A DNA stretch of 64,000 bases from Pokkaliibacter plantistimulans (GCF_003194385.1 NZ_LAPT01000021.1:1-64000); one strand, 5' to 3'; positions 37,550-50,129 are shown, counted from the stretch's first letter. Notes: generated by a model from the sequence alone, not told the origin. Made by a program: numbers and translations.

Positions 37550-40384
37550 TTGCAAGCGAAAAAAATGCACACCCTCAGTCGGGAAAGGTTTGTTGATACA
37601 ATTGTTCAGCTTTTCAAAGAAGGCCTGATCTTACTTGCTGTAGGTTTCAGTGCCTTTATTTTGCTGATATTGCTTACTTTTGATCCGGGTGATCCGGGTT
37701 GGAGTCACTTGGGCTGGAACCCTGAAATCAAGAACAGTGGTGGTATATGGGGCGCTTGGTTAGCTGATTTGATGTTTTCCGTCGTCGGCGTCGGTGCATT
37801 CATGCTTCCAGTGCTGTTTTCCATGAAAGCTTACTGGGTGGTGAAATTCTGGTACCGCCCCAGTTGGTATAGCCTGGGTATCCTGTTAATTCGTTTGTTA
37901 GGGCTGATTTGTCTCGTCATCAGTGCGTCTGTGCTGGCCAGTTTTCATCTTGATCCCACTACTCTGCATTATCCCTATACCGCCGGCGGCCTGGTGGGTC
38001 AAAACCTGGCGCCGTATGTACTGAAAGCGTTAAAGCTGGAGGGGGGCAGTCTGGTAATGACGTTTGTGTTCTTTATCGGCATTTCGCTCTTTACCAATTT
38101 GTCGTTACTCCAGGTCGCTGAATGGATTGGTCGTCAGCTTTGCTGGATATGGGACAAGACAGCGGCGGTACGAGCTGAGCGAGCTGAAAAAAACAGAAGA
38201 AAAGACGACTTTGCTCCCTTGCCTCTGGCTGGTGAGCCAGAGTCTGCTCGTGGGGCTAAAGAAGACAGCCGCACTGCCACAAAGTCCCTAGCACGAGCAG
38301 GCCAACAGCGGATAGAGCCTGACTTTGCTGAGTTCCTGGCCAATGCCCGGGCACAACATAAAAATACCACTGCTGACACTAGTAAGAAGCCGGCTGCACC
38401 AGTAGATAGCATGCTGTCTGATGCTTCTCGCATGACTGATCGCACTGTTACTGGACAGGAGAACATGGACCGCTTCTCCAGCCAGGAGCAGTTCAAACCA
38501 GGCAACGCCAATGCTGAGCGTGGTTCTGCCGATGATGACCTGCCCATTCTTGATCATGTCATTGAGCCGCACTCCTCCCCATCCGTGCACTTTCAGAATG
38601 ACTCAGCAGGGGAGGGGAGAGCAGAAGAGCATTGGACCGGAACTCATCAGCTTGAAATTGACGATGATGATTTGCCATGGGATGAGCCATCCCCCGTCAA
38701 TCCTCAAGGTCAGCCCTACGGTGTGCAGTTGAATGCAGCTGATGATGAGCACCATTACCATCGTGACAGCCAGCCTGCACCAGTGATGAAAACCGGTATT
38801 GAGGTTCAGCCATTGGGTAAACAGATGCTGCCTGATGAGGAGGATCTGGACGCGCCGAGACGCAGTGTCATACCTCGTCGTCCTGCACTGTCTGCTCTGC
38901 CTTCATTGGATGTACTAGACCCTGCAGACGAAAATAAAGGGCCTGGATATAGCCCTGAGCGGTTGCAGGAACTGTCGGGCTTGCTTGAAAGCAAACTACT
39001 TGATTTTGGTGTAAAGGCGCAGGTCGTTGCGGTTAACCCAGGCCCGGTAATCACCCGGTTTGAAGTTCAGCCTGCCCCGGGCGTCAAAGCCAGCAAGATT
39101 ACCAACCTGTCCAGAGATCTGGCGCGTTCGTTAGCTGTGATGAGTGTTCGTGTCGTGGAGGTAATTCCGGGTAAATCTGTCATAGGACTGGAAATTCCTA
39201 ATGAGCGACGCGCCACAGTTCGTCTCAGTGAGGTACTTAAAGCTGACACCTATCAGCAGACCAAATCACCGTTGCCCCTGGCTTTGGGACACGATATTGG
39301 TGGTTTTCCGGTGGTTGCTAACCTGGCAAAAATGCCTCACCTGTTGGTTGCAGGTACCACGGGGTCGGGTAAGTCTGTTGGTGTCAACGCCATGATTCTC
39401 AGCCTCCTGTTCAAGTGCACACCAGAGCAGGTGCGCTTGATCATGGTAGACCCCAAGATGCTGGAGTTGTCCATCTATGACGGTATTCCGCATCTGCTTT
39501 GCCCGGTTATCACCGATATGAAGGAAGCGGCCGGTGCACTGCGTTGGTGTGTTGGGGAGATGGAGCGGCGGTACCAGCTGATGGCATCAGTTGGGGTGCG
39601 TAATCTGGAAGGCTTCAATCGCAAGTTGGAGGAGTCTGCTGAACGTGGAGAGTATTTCCCTGACCCGTTGTGGAAAGCAGAGCAGTCCTTCGAGCCTGTT
39701 GCCCCCAATCTGGAGCCTTTGCCTTACATCGTAGTGATCATCGATGAGTTTGCCGACATGATGATGATGGTCGGTAAGAAGGTAGAAGAGCTGATCGCTC
39801 GCATTGCACAGAAAGCGCGTGCGGCAGGTATACACCTTATTCTGGCGACACAGCGCCCTTCAGTGGACGTCATTACTGGCTTGATCAAGGCGAACGTGCC
39901 TTCTCGAATCGCATTCCAGGTGTCCTCCAAGATTGACTCCCGTACTATTCTCGATCAGGGCGGAGCAGAGAGCCTGCTGGGTAACGGCGATATGTTGTAT
40001 ATGCCTGTTGGTACAAACCTGCCTATACGTGTACATGGTGCCTTTGTGGATGATGACGAGGTGCATCGTCTGGTTGAAGAGTGGAAGCAACGCGGAACTC
40101 CAGATTATATCGAAGATATACTCAACACACCGGAGGAAGGTAGCGGTCCCGTTGATACAGGCGGAAACTACGAGGAAGAACAGGACCCGTTATATGATGA
40201 GGCGGTTGCATTCGTACTGGAAACAGGCCGTGTCTCCATTTCTTCGGTACAACGCAAGCTGAAGATCGGCTATAACCGGGCTGCACGTATGGTAGAAGCC
40301 ATGGAGTCTGCCGGCCTGATCAGTGCCCCGAATCACAACGGCACACGTGACATTCTTGCTCCTAACTCAACGAGAGATTATTGA
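37550..40384 (+). CDS. ftsK: DNA translocase FtsK
   Basis: This 944-residue divisome protein pumps chromosome ends through the septum. Four N-terminal transmembrane helices (about 25-215) precede a charged linker of some 250 residues, a RecA-like motor with Walker [15 protein letters not shown] and Walker [15 protein letters not shown], and the C-terminal gamma winged helix ([22 protein letters not shown]) that reads polar KOPS sites. A TTG start at 37550 has AAAGGA in front; ATG 37565 is an alternative. It heads ftsK-lolA-rarA-crcB-serS. Confidence 0.95.
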   Translation: MQAKKMHTLSRERFVDTIVQLFKEGLILLAVGFSAFILLILLTFDPGDPGWSHLGWNPEIKNSGGIWGAWLADLMFSVVGVGAFMLPVLFSMKAYWVVKFWYRPSWYSLGILLIRLLGLICLVISASVLASFHLDPTTLHYPYTAGGLVGQNLAPYVLKALKLEGGSLVMTFVFFIGISLFTNLSLLQVAEWIGRQLCWIWDKTAAVRAERAEKNRRKDDFAPLPLAGEPESARGAKEDSRTATKSLARAGQQRIEPDFAEFLANARAQHKNTTADTSKKPAAPVDSMLSDASRMTDRTVTGQENMDRFSSQEQFKPGNANAERGSADDDLPILDHVIEPHSSPSVHFQNDSAGEGRAEEHWTGTHQLEIDDDDLPWDEPSPVNPQGQPYGVQLNAADDEHHYHRDSQPAPVMKTGIEVQPLGKQMLPDEEDLDAPRRSVIPRRPALSALPSLDVLDPADENKGPGYSPERLQELSGLLESKLLDFGVKAQVVAVNPGPVITRFEVQPAPGVKASKITNLSRDLARSLAVMSVRVVEVIPGKSVIGLEIPNERRATVRLSEVLKADTYQQTKSPLPLALGHDIGGFPVVANLAKMPHLLVAGTTGSGKSVGVNAMILSLLFKCTPEQVRLIMVDPKMLELSIYDGIPHLLCPVITDMKEAAGALRWCVGEMERRYQLMASVGVRNLEGFNRKLEESAERGEYFPDPLWKAEQSFEPVAPNLEPLPYIVVIIDEFADMMMMVGKKVEELIARIAQKARAAGIHLILATQRPSVDVITGLIKANVPSRIAFQVSSKIDSRTILDQGGAESLLGNGDMLYMPVGTNLPIRVHGAFVDDDEVHRLVEEWKQRGTPDYIEDILNTPEEGSGPVDTGGNYEEEQDPLYDEAVAFVLETGRVSISSVQRKLKIGYNRAARMVEAMESAGLISAPNHNGTRDILAPNSTRDY

Positions 40385-41016
40385 TGAAGTCCCTGTTTCA
40401 GCGCCTGTGCGGCGTTGCCTTGCTGACAATGAGCCTTGCAGCTCAAGCGGCAGAGAGCCCTGTTGAAGCATTTCATCGCCTTCTGAGCATGCATCAGACC
40501 TTGTCTGCTGATTTTGTCCAGGTGGTGGTTGATGCCAACGGTCGGCCGTTGCAGCAGACTACTGGCAAGATTGACCTTAAAAAACCAGATCTGTTCCGCT
40601 GGGAGACTGATGAGCCATTCGCCCAGTTGTTGGTATCAGATGGCAAGCATCTCTGGCTATATGACAAAGATCTGGATCAGGTCACTCGTCAGCCACTGGA
40701 TCGCCGGGCTACCGCGACGCCCGTCTTGCTTTTGAGTAACGATGTGCAGGCTATCGAGAAGTCCTTCGATGTGCAGGGACGTACTGATGGCTCCGGGCTG
40801 TGGTTCTTCTTGTTGAAGCCAAATGACAAAGAGAGCCTGTTCACTGAGCTGCGTATCAGTTTTAAGGATAGCCATCTGATGGAAATGATGTTTGCTGATA
40901 CGTTGGGTCAGCAGACTCGCATCACCTTCCGTAATCTTGAGGAAGATGTGCTGCAACCTGCTGACCTGTTTACCTTCACCGTACCTAAAGGCGCTGATCT
41001 TATAGAGCAAAACTGA
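40384..41016 (+). CDS. lolA: Periplasmic lipoprotein carrier LolA
   Basis: This 210-residue chaperone carries lipoproteins from LolCDE to LolB across the periplasm. It has a signal peptide ending AAQAAES, then [30 protein letters not shown] in the open beta-barrel half, shown as ADFVQ and [14 protein letters not shown]. Its ATG shares a base with the ftsK stop and its stop shares a base with the rarA start, indicating tight coupling. Confidence 0.93.
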   Translation: MKSLFQRLCGVALLTMSLAAQAAESPVEAFHRLLSMHQTLSADFVQVVVDANGRPLQQTTGKIDLKKPDLFRWETDEPFAQLLVSDGKHLWLYDKDLDQVTRQPLDRRATATPVLLLSNDVQAIEKSFDVQGRTDGSGLWFFLLKPNDKESLFTELRISFKDSHLMEMMFADTLGQQTRITFRNLEEDVLQPADLFTFTVPKGADLIEQN

Positions 41017-42368
41017 TGTCTGGAGACTTGTTCAGTCAGGACGAACCTCAAGGCTGGCAACCTCTTGCCAGCCGTATGCGGCCCAACCGGCTGGCTGACT
41101 ATGTTGGTCAGCAGCATCTTCTAGGTGAAGGCAAGCCTTTGCGTATGGCGCTTGATCAGGGCCGTCTGCATTCAATGATCCTGTGGGGGCCACCGGGAGT
41201 GGGTAAAACGACCCTCGCAAAGTTGGTAGCGGAAAATGCCAGCGCCCACTTTGTTACATTGTCTGCAGTGCTGGCAGGCGTAAAAGATATCCGCGATGTG
41301 GTAGAGATGGCACGTCAGCGTCAGATGCAAAGTGGCAAGAAAACTTTGCTGTTTGTTGATGAAGTGCATCGCTTTAACAAATCCCAGCAGGATGCCTTTC
41401 TGCCGCATGTGGAGGAGGGCTTGCTGATCTTCGTGGGTGCTACCACTGAAAACCCCTCCTTTGCACTCAACAACGCCTTATTGTCCAGAGCACGTGTTTA
41501 TCTGCTCAAGTCTCTGACGGAAGAGGATCTGGTCCTGATGCTGCGTCAGGCGTTAGTGCAAACGAAAGGACTGGCCGATCTTCAGCTACAGCTTTCCGAT
41601 CAGCAACTATGCAAGATTGCCAAAGCAGCTGATGGTGATGGGCGCACCGTGCTGAACCTGCTTGAACTGGTCTCGGACATCGCCGAGCTGCGAGCAGATG
41701 GCAGTAGAGTTGTGGATGAAACAGCACTGGCAGAAGTGCTGATGCAGGGTGGCAGGCGTTTTGATCGACAAGGGGATATGTTCTACGACCAGATATCGGC
41801 TTTCCACAAGTCAGTTCGTGGGTCATCACCCGATGGCGCATTGTACTGGTTCGCGCGGATGTTGGATGGTGGTTGTGATCCACTCTATGTTGCCCGTCGT
41901 TTGTTAGCTATTGCTTCTGAGGACATCGGCAATGCCGACCCGAGGGCGCTACAGATTACTCTGAATGCCTGGGATATTTTCGAGCGAGTAGGCCCGGCAG
42001 AAGGCGAGCGGGCTATCGCCCAGGCAGCGGTTTATTGTGCCTGTGCACCCAAAAGCAACGCAGTCTATTCCGCCTGGAAAGCTGCACAGCAAATCGTCAG
42101 GGAAACTGGTTCGCTGGAAGTTCCCCATCACTTGCGTAATGCTCCCACAGGGCTGATGCAATCGCTTGGCTATGGTGCTGAATATCGTTACGCCCACGAT
42201 GAGCCGGACGCTTATGCGGCGGGTGAGCGTTACCTGCCTGAGGAAATATTTGAGCAGCGCTTCTATCAACCGACCGAGCGCGGATTGGAGCGCAAGATTG
42301 GTGAAAAGCTCAGCTATCTTCGTCAGTTGGACGAACTGAGTGATTTAAAACGCTACGAGGAGAGCTAA
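41016..42368 (+). CDS. rarA: Replication-associated recombination protein A
   Basis: This 450-residue AAA+ clamp-loader-like ATPase acts at stalled replication forks. It has Walker [17 protein letters not shown], Walker [22 protein letters not shown], sensor 1 [12 protein letters not shown] with [10 protein letters not shown], and a C-terminal tetramerisation domain ([31 protein letters not shown]). It overlaps lolA by one base. Confidence 0.95.
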   Translation: MSGDLFSQDEPQGWQPLASRMRPNRLADYVGQQHLLGEGKPLRMALDQGRLHSMILWGPPGVGKTTLAKLVAENASAHFVTLSAVLAGVKDIRDVVEMARQRQMQSGKKTLLFVDEVHRFNKSQQDAFLPHVEEGLLIFVGATTENPSFALNNALLSRARVYLLKSLTEEDLVLMLRQALVQTKGLADLQLQLSDQQLCKIAKAADGDGRTVLNLLELVSDIAELRADGSRVVDETALAEVLMQGGRRFDRQGDMFYDQISAFHKSVRGSSPDGALYWFARMLDGGCDPLYVARRLLAIASEDIGNADPRALQITLNAWDIFERVGPAEGERAIAQAAVYCACAPKSNAVYSAWKAAQQIVRETGSLEVPHHLRNAPTGLMQSLGYGAEYRYAHDEPDAYAAGERYLPEEIFEQRFYQPTERGLERKIGEKLSYLRQLDELSDLKRYEES

Positions 42369-42374
42369 CACGGC

Positions 42375-44052
<1,678 letters not shown>

Positions 44053-44074
44053 TCAGTCGGGTCAGTACCTGAAG

Positions 44075-44106
44075 AAGGGCAGAATGGTGACATTCTGCCC
44101 TTTTTT
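44075..44106 (+). terminator. Rho-independent terminator of serS
   Basis: GGGCAGAATG-GTGA-CATTCTGCCC followed by TTTTTT, 24 bases after the serS stop. Confidence 0.92.
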
Positions 44107-44175
44107 GTTTTCTGACATTGGCATAGACCATGATCGGCTGTTAGTTCTAAAAAATAAAAAGCTGTTTTGAATAAT

Positions 44176-44206
44176 TTGACACTGCTTTCCTGCATTTGCA
44201 GAATAA
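44176..44206 (+). promoter_or_regulatory. Possible kdgK promoter
   Basis: A consensus TTGACA at 44176-44181 stands 60 bases before the kdgK ATG. The best downstream -10-like hexamer (GAATAA, 44201-44206) has a long 19-base spacer, so this is tentative. Confidence 0.35.
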
Positions 44207-44240
44207 CCCCACTCTAACTGAAGTGGACAGGCCAACAACA

Positions 44241-45209
44241 ATGTCTTCAGCTCAACGTTCTGCCAGTCGCTCGCCAGGCGATAACCCGCTGCAAGTAGCC
44301 ATTATTGGTGAGTGCATGATTGAGTTACGCCATACTGAAACAGGTATTGTCGAAGGGTTTGGTGGTGACACCCTTAACACTGCGGTTTACCTCATGCGTA
44401 GCGCACAGCACCAGCTTGGCATCAGTTACGTCACTGCTCTGGGTACAGATGGCTTCAGTGACAATATGCTGGCGGCGTGGCAGCAAGAAGGCATCGACAC
44501 TTCCCTGATTCAACGTTTTGACAACAAACTGCCTGGGCTTTACGTCATTGAGACAGACCCCAATGGTGAGCGTCGCTTCCACTATTGGCGCAGTGATGCC
44601 GCAGCACGTTACTGGCTTGATACTGCTGAGACAAATGCCATTCTTGAAGCGCTGATGAAGATGGATGTGCTGTATCTGAGTGGTATTAGCCTGGCCATTC
44701 TGGCACCAGCGGCGCGACAAAAGCTGATTGATGTACTGATCAGTTATCGCTCCCAGGGTGGCAAGGTGATTTTTGATAACAACTACCGGCCACGTTTATG
44801 GGAGAGCTCTGAAGCAACACAGCACTGGTATCAGCAGATGTTGCAGGCAACTGATATTGCCTTCCTTACTTTGGATGACGAAGACATGCTCTGGGGCTCG
44901 CTTCCGGTGGCTGACGTCATCTCGCGAACACAGGCTGCGGGAGTCACAGAGGTCGTGATCAAGCGCGGAGCAGAGTCTTGTCTGGTGATGTCGGATGGAC
45001 AGTTGTATGAAGTCCCGGCAGTAAGGGTTTTGCCGCAGCAGGTTGTTGATACCACGGCTGCCGGTGACTCCTTCAGTGCGGGCTATCTGGCAGCCCGGCT
45101 TTGTGGTGATTCTGTTGAGCAGGCTGCAGCAGCAGGTCATCGTCTGGCCTCGACCGTAATTCAACACCGTGGTGCGATTATTCCCATGCAGTCGATGCCT
45201 CAGGTTTGA
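44241..45209 (+). CDS. kdgK: 2-Dehydro-3-deoxygluconokinase
   Basis: From ATG 44241 the protein is 322 residues. It is a PfkB/ribokinase-family kinase with IIGECMIELRHTETGIVEGFGGDTLNTAVYL at the sugar site (GGDTLN core), VIFDNNYRPRLW and the catalytic DTTAAGDSFSAGYLAARL, Asp in AGDSF. KdgK phosphorylates 2-keto-3-deoxygluconate to KDPG in sugar-acid and polyuronate breakdown. A KdgR-like regulator follows, supporting the call. Other pathway genes are not in view. Confidence 0.85.
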   Translation: MSSAQRSASRSPGDNPLQVAIIGECMIELRHTETGIVEGFGGDTLNTAVYLMRSAQHQLGISYVTALGTDGFSDNMLAAWQQEGIDTSLIQRFDNKLPGLYVIETDPNGERRFHYWRSDAAARYWLDTAETNAILEALMKMDVLYLSGISLAILAPAARQKLIDVLISYRSQGGKVIFDNNYRPRLWESSEATQHWYQQMLQATDIAFLTLDDEDMLWGSLPVADVISRTQAAGVTEVVIKRGAESCLVMSDGQLYEVPAVRVLPQQVVDTTAAGDSFSAGYLAARLCGDSVEQAAAAGHRLASTVIQHRGAIIPMQSMPQV

Positions 45210-45231
45210 AGCCGCGCTCATGATCTGTGTT

Positions 45232-45257
45232 GAGGGGCATATTTATCGAAGCCCCTC
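45232..45257 (+). terminator. Probable terminator of kdgK
   Basis: GAGGGGC and GCCCCTC form a 7-bp stem across a 12-base loop 22 bases after the kdgK stop. The downstream CGACATTTTCTTT is only partly T-rich. Confidence 0.5.
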
Positions 45258-45338
45258 CGACATTTTCTTTCCTGTCATTCTGAATATACTGAAAGGCCGT
45301 TCTACAAATATTAAAACTTGGCGAGGTGCGGCCGGACT

Positions 45339-46124
45339 ATGAGCAATCCTGATACCCAACCGGATTCCGTTTCTTCCGTGATGAAAGTCTTTGGCATCCT
45401 GCAGGCTCTGGGTGATGAACACGAGATTGGTATCACCGAGCTGTCGCAACGTGTATTGATGTCCAAAAGCACGGTCTACCGTTTTCTGCAGACGATGAAA
45501 TCGCTGGGCTACGTCAGTCAGGACGGCGACAACGACAAATACTCCCTCACGCTGAAGTTATTTGAGCTGGGAGCCAAGGCGCTCCAGCATGTTGACTTGA
45601 TCAGGATCGCTGACAAGCAGATGCGACAGCTGTCTGGATTGACCAGAGAAACCATTCATCTGGGCGCCTTTGAAGACGACAGCATTGTTTATATCCATAA
45701 AATCGACAGCCAATATCATCTGCGCATGCATTCACGTATCGGTCGACGCAATCCGCTACACAGTACGGCGATCGGCAAGGTGTTAATGGCATGGCGTGAT
45801 CGTGAAGAGGCTCTGACTATTTTGCGCCGCTGTGAGCTGCGTACTTTTACAGCGAATACCATTACTGACCTGTCCCAATTGGAGTTGGTGCTGGATACCG
45901 TGAAAGCTCAGGGCTTTGCTGAAGATCGAGAGGAGATGGAGGAGGGCGTCTACTGTATTGCTGTGCCGATATTTGACCGCTTTGGTCACATTACAGCTGC
46001 ACTGAGTATCTCCTTTCCGGCAGTGCGTTTTAATGATGCTCAACAGGCAGAGTATGTGGCTATGCTGCATAGCGCAGCGAAGGCGATCTGTATTGAGTCG
46101 GGTTTTACCGGCTATCCGTTCTGA
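45339..46124 (+). CDS. kdgR: IclR-family regulator, KdgR type
   Basis: This 261-residue protein has an N-terminal winged HTH (SSVMKVFGILQALG, ITELSQRVLMSKSTVYRFLQTMKSLGYV) and a C-terminal IclR effector domain with HLGAFEDDSIVYIHKI and GVYCIAVPIFDRFGHITAALSIS. It resembles E. coli and Erwinia KdgR, which represses KDG and pectin-catabolism genes and responds to KDG. It follows kdgK, its likely target. The ATG at 45339 gives the usual N-terminus. Confidence 0.85.
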   Translation: MSNPDTQPDSVSSVMKVFGILQALGDEHEIGITELSQRVLMSKSTVYRFLQTMKSLGYVSQDGDNDKYSLTLKLFELGAKALQHVDLIRIADKQMRQLSGLTRETIHLGAFEDDSIVYIHKIDSQYHLRMHSRIGRRNPLHSTAIGKVLMAWRDREEALTILRRCELRTFTANTITDLSQLELVLDTVKAQGFAEDREEMEEGVYCIAVPIFDRFGHITAALSISFPAVRFNDAQQAEYVAMLHSAAKAICIESGFTGYPF

Positions 46125-46145
46125 ATAAAGCGTAGAGCAGCAGTG

Positions 46146-46178
46146 TACCGGCAGTCCCTGTCTAAGCGGCTGCCGGTA
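46146..46178. terminator. Hairpin between convergent kdgR and mmuM
   Basis: TACCGGCAG pairs with CTGCCGGTA across a 15-base loop, followed by TTATTTTC on the plus strand. It probably terminates kdgR. Confidence 0.6.
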
Positions 46179-46184
46179 TTATTT

Positions 46185-47144
46185 TCAGGGCCGGCGGGCC
46201 CAGTGAGCCACCGCACGGATATCTGCGGGAGATGTACGGCAGCATCCGCCAATCAGCGATGCGCCGCATTGATGCCATTGCTGTGCTTGTTCGGCGAACT
46301 GTTCTGAGTTGGCTGGCCCATGCCAGCATTTGTTTTCAGGGTCATAACTCTCACCGGAATTGGGATACACCATGACTGGCTTACTGGTAGCGGCCCGTGC
46401 AGCCTTCACTAACGCTGGGATGAACTGCGGTGCTGTGCAGTTGATACCTACCGCCGCTATTTGTTCAGCACTTTCCAGTGCGGCAACGCAGTCACTCAAA
46501 AGCTCACCTTCACTATTATGTGCTTCGTCCTTGCAGCTGAAGCTGATCCAGGCGGCAATGCCGGGGAACTCAGGCATCAAGCGGGCGATAGCCTGGGCTT
46601 CGGTGAGGCAGGGGATGGTTTCGCAGGCAAGCAGGTCTGCTCCGGCATCTACCAGCACTTGCATGCGTGGACGATGGAACGCCATAAGCTCTTCTTCAGA
46701 TTTTCCATAATGGCCCCGGTATTCTGAGCCGTCTGCCAGCATGGCACCATAAGGGCCTACAGAAGCTGCGACCAGCGGGCGAGGGCGTGATGCTTGCTGC
46801 ACAGCTGAAAGACTATTCCAGAATTCATCGCGTGCTTTAGCTGCCAGAGCGATGGCCTTTGCCATCAGTTCGCTGGCTTGTTCTGCATTCAGGCCACGCT
46901 TGGCAAAACCTTCAAAGGTAGCCTGATAACTGGCGGTAGTAGCCACATCGGCCCCCGCTGCAAAGTAGTCGTAATGCACGGCCTTGATCAGCTCGGGCTG
47001 CTCCATCAACACTTTGGCAGACCACAAGGAGTCGTTCAGGTTACAACCGCGTGCTTCTAGCTCGGTAGCCAGGGCACCATCAAGAATCATCACAGGATAT
47101 TGCGCCAGAATGGCCGCGATAGGGTTTGCAGACATAACCACCAC
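46185..47144 (-). CDS. mmuM: Homocysteine S-methyltransferase
   Basis: This 319-residue TIM-barrel enzyme moves a methyl group from S-methylmethionine (or SAM) to homocysteine, giving methionine. The zinc ligands are the Cys of AVGINCTAPQF and the Cys pair of IGGCCRTSPADI. LDGALATELEARG and ETIPCLTEAQAI are also typical of the family. The S-methylmethionine permease mmuP is absent. The start may be Met4 at 47135. It follows sctU on the same strand, marking the edge of the secretion cluster. Two small hairpins lie upstream. Confidence 0.88.
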   Translation of the reverse strand: MVVMSANPIAAILAQYPVMILDGALATELEARGCNLNDSLWSAKVLMEQPELIKAVHYDYFAAGADVATTASYQATFEGFAKRGLNAEQASELMAKAIALAAKARDEFWNSLSAVQQASRPRPLVAASVGPYGAMLADGSEYRGHYGKSEEELMAFHRPRMQVLVDAGADLLACETIPCLTEAQAIARLMPEFPGIAAWISFSCKDEAHNSEGELLSDCVAALESAEQIAAVGINCTAPQFIPALVKAARAATSKPVMVYPNSGESYDPENKCWHGPANSEQFAEQAQQWHQCGASLIGGCCRTSPADIRAVAHWARRP

Positions 47145-47147
47145 ACC

Positions 47148-47199
47148 TGAGGCATCGCCTCATTACTGAGTGACACGTACGTCGAGTTTGCTGACGTAC
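47148..47199 (-). other. Paired small hairpins between sctU and mmuM
   Basis: TGAGGC-ATC-GCCTCA (47148-47162) and GTACGTC-N9-GACGTAC (47177-47199) are perfect stems in the 110-base gap. They lie just upstream of mmuM on the minus strand. Their role is unclear: end of the secretion operon transcript, mmuM leader, or protein site. Confidence 0.4.
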
Positions 47200-47254
47200 C
47201 GAAAGAGTGCTGCAGACTACCACAGCTCGCTATTATTGTGGGGCTGGAGCTGGC

Positions 47255-48352
47255 CTAGAGCACTTCAAGATCAGGAATATGCAGTATGCCGTCCTCCATG
47301 GCGTCTTCATCCAGCTCCCGAATAACCTGATAGATACGTGCGACATAGCGCAGAGTTTCGCGCGGGATGTATCGCCCTGTATCTTCGCGGTATAGCGTGC
47401 GGGCCAGCCAGACAAAGCGAATAACAGGAATGTTTTTGGCCTTGGCTTCCTCAATCAGCGCCAGTGCATCGTCATCCATACCTTTGCAGACAATGCGTGG
47501 CAGTGGCGTGGTTTCGGCGTGATAGTACAAACCGACAGCAAAGTGGGTGGGGTTGACCACCAGTGCATCGGCATCTTCCAGTTTGGGCTGAGGTTTGGGC
47601 GCCGGACCGCCCCCCATGGCAATCTCTCGTGCTACCTGTCGGCGATGGCCTTTAGTATGGGGGTCGCCTTCGGAGTTTTTGTGCTCCTGCTTGATGTCAT
47701 CCTTGCTCATCATCAGGCCCTTGATATGGAAATACTTCTGCATGCCAAAATCGATGGATGCCAGCACCAGCAGTACCGTCAGACAGGTACGTTCAATCTT
47801 GATAAACAGCAGCGTAATGCCATGCCAGGTGGTATTGAGATCGGTCAGTGGTAATTTGATCAGCGTCTGGAGCGCAGGTTTCAGCAGCAGATAGAGGATG
47901 AAAGTCAACGCCACCGCCTTGACTACGCTATTGAACAACTCAAACAGTTTTTTGCCGGAGAACATATTCTTCAGCTGGTTAAAAGGGTTGAGTTTGTTGA
48001 AATCGAGCTTGAGAGCTTCGGGAGCGAACAGAAAACCAAACTGCATCCAGCCACCGATCAGTCGCATGATCACGGCAATGCCCAGCACTACGATCATCAT
48101 AGAAGCTGCTATTGTCAGGCAGTGCACTACCACGGCTTTGGCGGCATAGCCAAAAGGTTGTTGCAGCAAGGTGAGAGGGATGGCAACCAGATTTTCCATA
48201 TTGGTCATGCCGGACTCTACCGAAGCGAGCACCACTTCCAGTAACGCTGCAGCAATCAGCAGCTTGGGCACATCCTGACTCTGACCGACCTGGCCTTTCT
48301 TACGCGAGTCCTGCAGTTTTTTGTGTGTGGGTTTTTCTGTCTTTTCGCTCAT
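47255..48352 (-). CDS. sctU: Type III secretion export switch protein SctU (HrcU)
   Basis: This 365-residue FlhB/YscU-family protein opens SEKTEKPTHKKLQDSRKKGQVGQSQD, given as SEKTEKPT and KKGQVGQS motifs, followed by four transmembrane helices and a cytoplasmic domain. The self-cleaving NPTH is present in ALVVNPTHFAVGLYY. SctU switches substrates from early rod or pilus parts to later exports. It ends the sctW-to-sctU series; its start is 36 bases after sctT. Confidence 0.94.
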   Translation of the reverse strand: MSEKTEKPTHKKLQDSRKKGQVGQSQDVPKLLIAAALLEVVLASVESGMTNMENLVAIPLTLLQQPFGYAAKAVVVHCLTIAASMMIVVLGIAVIMRLIGGWMQFGFLFAPEALKLDFNKLNPFNQLKNMFSGKKLFELFNSVVKAVALTFILYLLLKPALQTLIKLPLTDLNTTWHGITLLFIKIERTCLTVLLVLASIDFGMQKYFHIKGLMMSKDDIKQEHKNSEGDPHTKGHRRQVAREIAMGGGPAPKPQPKLEDADALVVNPTHFAVGLYYHAETTPLPRIVCKGMDDDALALIEEAKAKNIPVIRFVWLARTLYREDTGRYIPRETLRYVARIYQVIRELDEDAMEDGILHIPDLEVL

Positions 48353-48388
48353 GGCGCGACTCCGTTATCGGCTCATAGAGCCACCTGC

Positions 48389-49183
48389 TCAGGGCGAGGA
48401 GAACAGCAACTGCAAAGTGTGCTTGAAGCCGACCAGCTGCAGATTACGCTCGCTGGCCAGATAGAAAAGTGTCGGCATATAGATGATCAGAAATCCCATA
48501 CCGATCAGACACTTGAGTGGCATGGATAGCACAAAAGCCTGTAGTTGGGGGCTGTACAGGCTGAGAATGGCCATGCCGAACTCAATAAACAGCAGCAGGG
48601 CGACCAGAGGGGCGGCATACAGCACCATGTCGGAAAAAGTCGTGGAGAGGATATCCAGATAGACATCCATACCGTCGGCTGCGGGGGCTGGAAACCACTG
48701 GGTTGGCGGCCACACCAGATAGCTGTCCCAGATGACCTGCAGGAGGGTGAGAAAGCTGCCCGACAGCACCATCATCACAATCAGTGTCTGTTTGAACAAA
48801 AAGCCTAATGGTGTGAAGTCCTGACCTAGGCTGGGGTTGAGCTGGCCGCCCATCAGGGCGCCTCGCTGGTTATCAAACAGGGCTCCGACGGATTCAAACA
48901 GCCAGAAAGGCATCGACAGTAGAATGCCGAGCAGCATGCCGAGCACGGCTTCCTTGAAGTACAGGGCAAATATCGTCCACCACGAATGGTCGGTGGGCAG
49001 TGCAGCATGAATGCCGGGGGATACCATCAGGGCCAGGATGACGACGACGGCGTAGCGCATCATGCCTTTCAGTTCGTGAAAGGAAAAAATCGGCACCAGC
49101 AACAGACAGGGATACAGTCTGGCCATGGCCAGCGTGATAGCCAGCACCCAGTCATTGAGATGCAGAATCCCCTTGTAAACCAT
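48389..49183 (-). CDS. sctT: Type III secretion export protein SctT (HrcT)
   Basis: This 264-residue, strongly hydrophobic protein is the FliR/YscT-family member of the export gate. It begins with helices around ITLAMARLYPCLLLVPIF and carries the GALFDNQRGALMGGQLNPSLGQ cytoplasmic loop conserved in T3S systems. It forms the SctR5S4T1 channel with the next two genes; its start is one base after the sctS stop. Confidence 0.94.
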   Translation of the reverse strand: MVYKGILHLNDWVLAITLAMARLYPCLLLVPIFSFHELKGMMRYAVVVILALMVSPGIHAALPTDHSWWTIFALYFKEAVLGMLLGILLSMPFWLFESVGALFDNQRGALMGGQLNPSLGQDFTPLGFLFKQTLIVMMVLSGSFLTLLQVIWDSYLVWPPTQWFPAPAADGMDVYLDILSTTFSDMVLYAAPLVALLLFIEFGMAILSLYSPQLQAFVLSMPLKCLIGMGFLIIYMPTLFYLASERNLQLVGFKHTLQLLFSSP

Positions 49184-49184
49184 C

Positions 49185-49445
49185 TCAGCGCCCGGTGGTG
49201 GCGATCAGGTTGAACATCTGTGTGGTGAACTGAATGATTTCCACCCCCAGCCAGCGCCCGGTCAGCGCCAGGGTAATGCCTACAGCAACCAGTTTGATGG
49301 CAAATGGCAGCGTCTGGTCCTGTACCTGCATCAGTGCCTGTAGCAGTGATACGATGACGCCAACCAGCACCGCCACCAGCAGGGGCGGGGCAGACAGCAT
49401 CACCACCAGCACCATGCCTTGTTTGAACAGCGTCAGCGCATCCAA
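49185..49445 (-). CDS. sctS: Type III secretion export protein SctS (HrcS)
   Basis: This 86-residue FliQ-family protein has two transmembrane helices. MVLVVMLSAPPLLVAVLVGVIVSLLQALMQVQDQTLPFAIK contains the conserved LLQALMQVQDQTL turn. It is part of the inner-membrane export gate with SctR and SctT. Confidence 0.95.
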   Translation of the reverse strand: MDALTLFKQGMVLVVMLSAPPLLVAVLVGVIVSLLQALMQVQDQTLPFAIKLVAVGITLALTGRWLGVEIIQFTTQMFNLIATTGR

Positions 49446-49472
49446 CAGCGGCTCCTTCTCGTCAAATTGTCG

Positions 49473-50129
49473 TTACGACACATAGGTATAGAACAGACCA
49501 TCCAGCAGGCGGCCCCAGCCATCCACCAGAACAAACAGCAAAATCTTCAGGGGTAGCGAGATGGTCATCGGCGATACCATCTGCATGCCTAACGCCAGCA
49601 GAAGGTTCGAGACGATCAGATCAATGACGATAAAGGGGATATAAATCAGGAAGCCTATCTCCAGACCCGCCTGCAGCTCCGACAGCATGAAGGCCGGAAT
49701 GGTAATCAGCAGGTCGTCCTTGCTGACTTTTTCTGACATTTCTTTTGGCCACAGTTGCACGGTGTTGCCGATCAGATGGGTCTGCACATCCGGCTTGGAA
49801 TTACGCGCCATGAACTGTTGCAAAGGGCCGATCAGGTGGTTGACGCTGCTCTGCATCTTGTCCAGAGAGCTGAAGTCAGGCGGTGTTTCCTTGATCTTGA
49901 CGCTGATGTCCTTGAATACCGGCGCCATAACAAACAGGGTGGCGGCCAGGGCGATACCGTAGATGGCCATGTTCGGCGGCACCTGCTGCACGCCCATGGC
50001 ATTGCGCGTGATCAATAGCACCATGGATATCTTCAGAAAGGCACTGCAGACGATCAGCAGGATGGGGAGCAGCGAGAGTGCGCCCAGAAAGAGCGCAAAA
50101 ATCAGCGGATCGACCTGTCCCAGATTCAT
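49473..50129 (-). CDS. sctR: Type III secretion export protein SctR (HrcR)
   Basis: This 218-residue FliP-family gate protein has [34 protein letters not shown] at its first helix (core [16 protein letters not shown]), and the C-terminal [22 protein letters not shown] segment. It overlaps the end of sctQ by one base. There is no long periplasmic insert or signal peptide, as expected for T3SS rather than flagellar FliP. Confidence 0.95.
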   Translation of the reverse strand: MNLGQVDPLIFALFLGALSLLPILLIVCSAFLKISMVLLITRNAMGVQQVPPNMAIYGIALAATLFVMAPVFKDISVKIKETPPDFSSLDKMQSSVNHLIGPLQQFMARNSKPDVQTHLIGNTVQLWPKEMSEKVSKDDLLITIPAFMLSELQAGLEIGFLIYIPFIVIDLIVSNLLLALGMQMVSPMTISLPLKILLFVLVDGWGRLLDGLFYTYVS

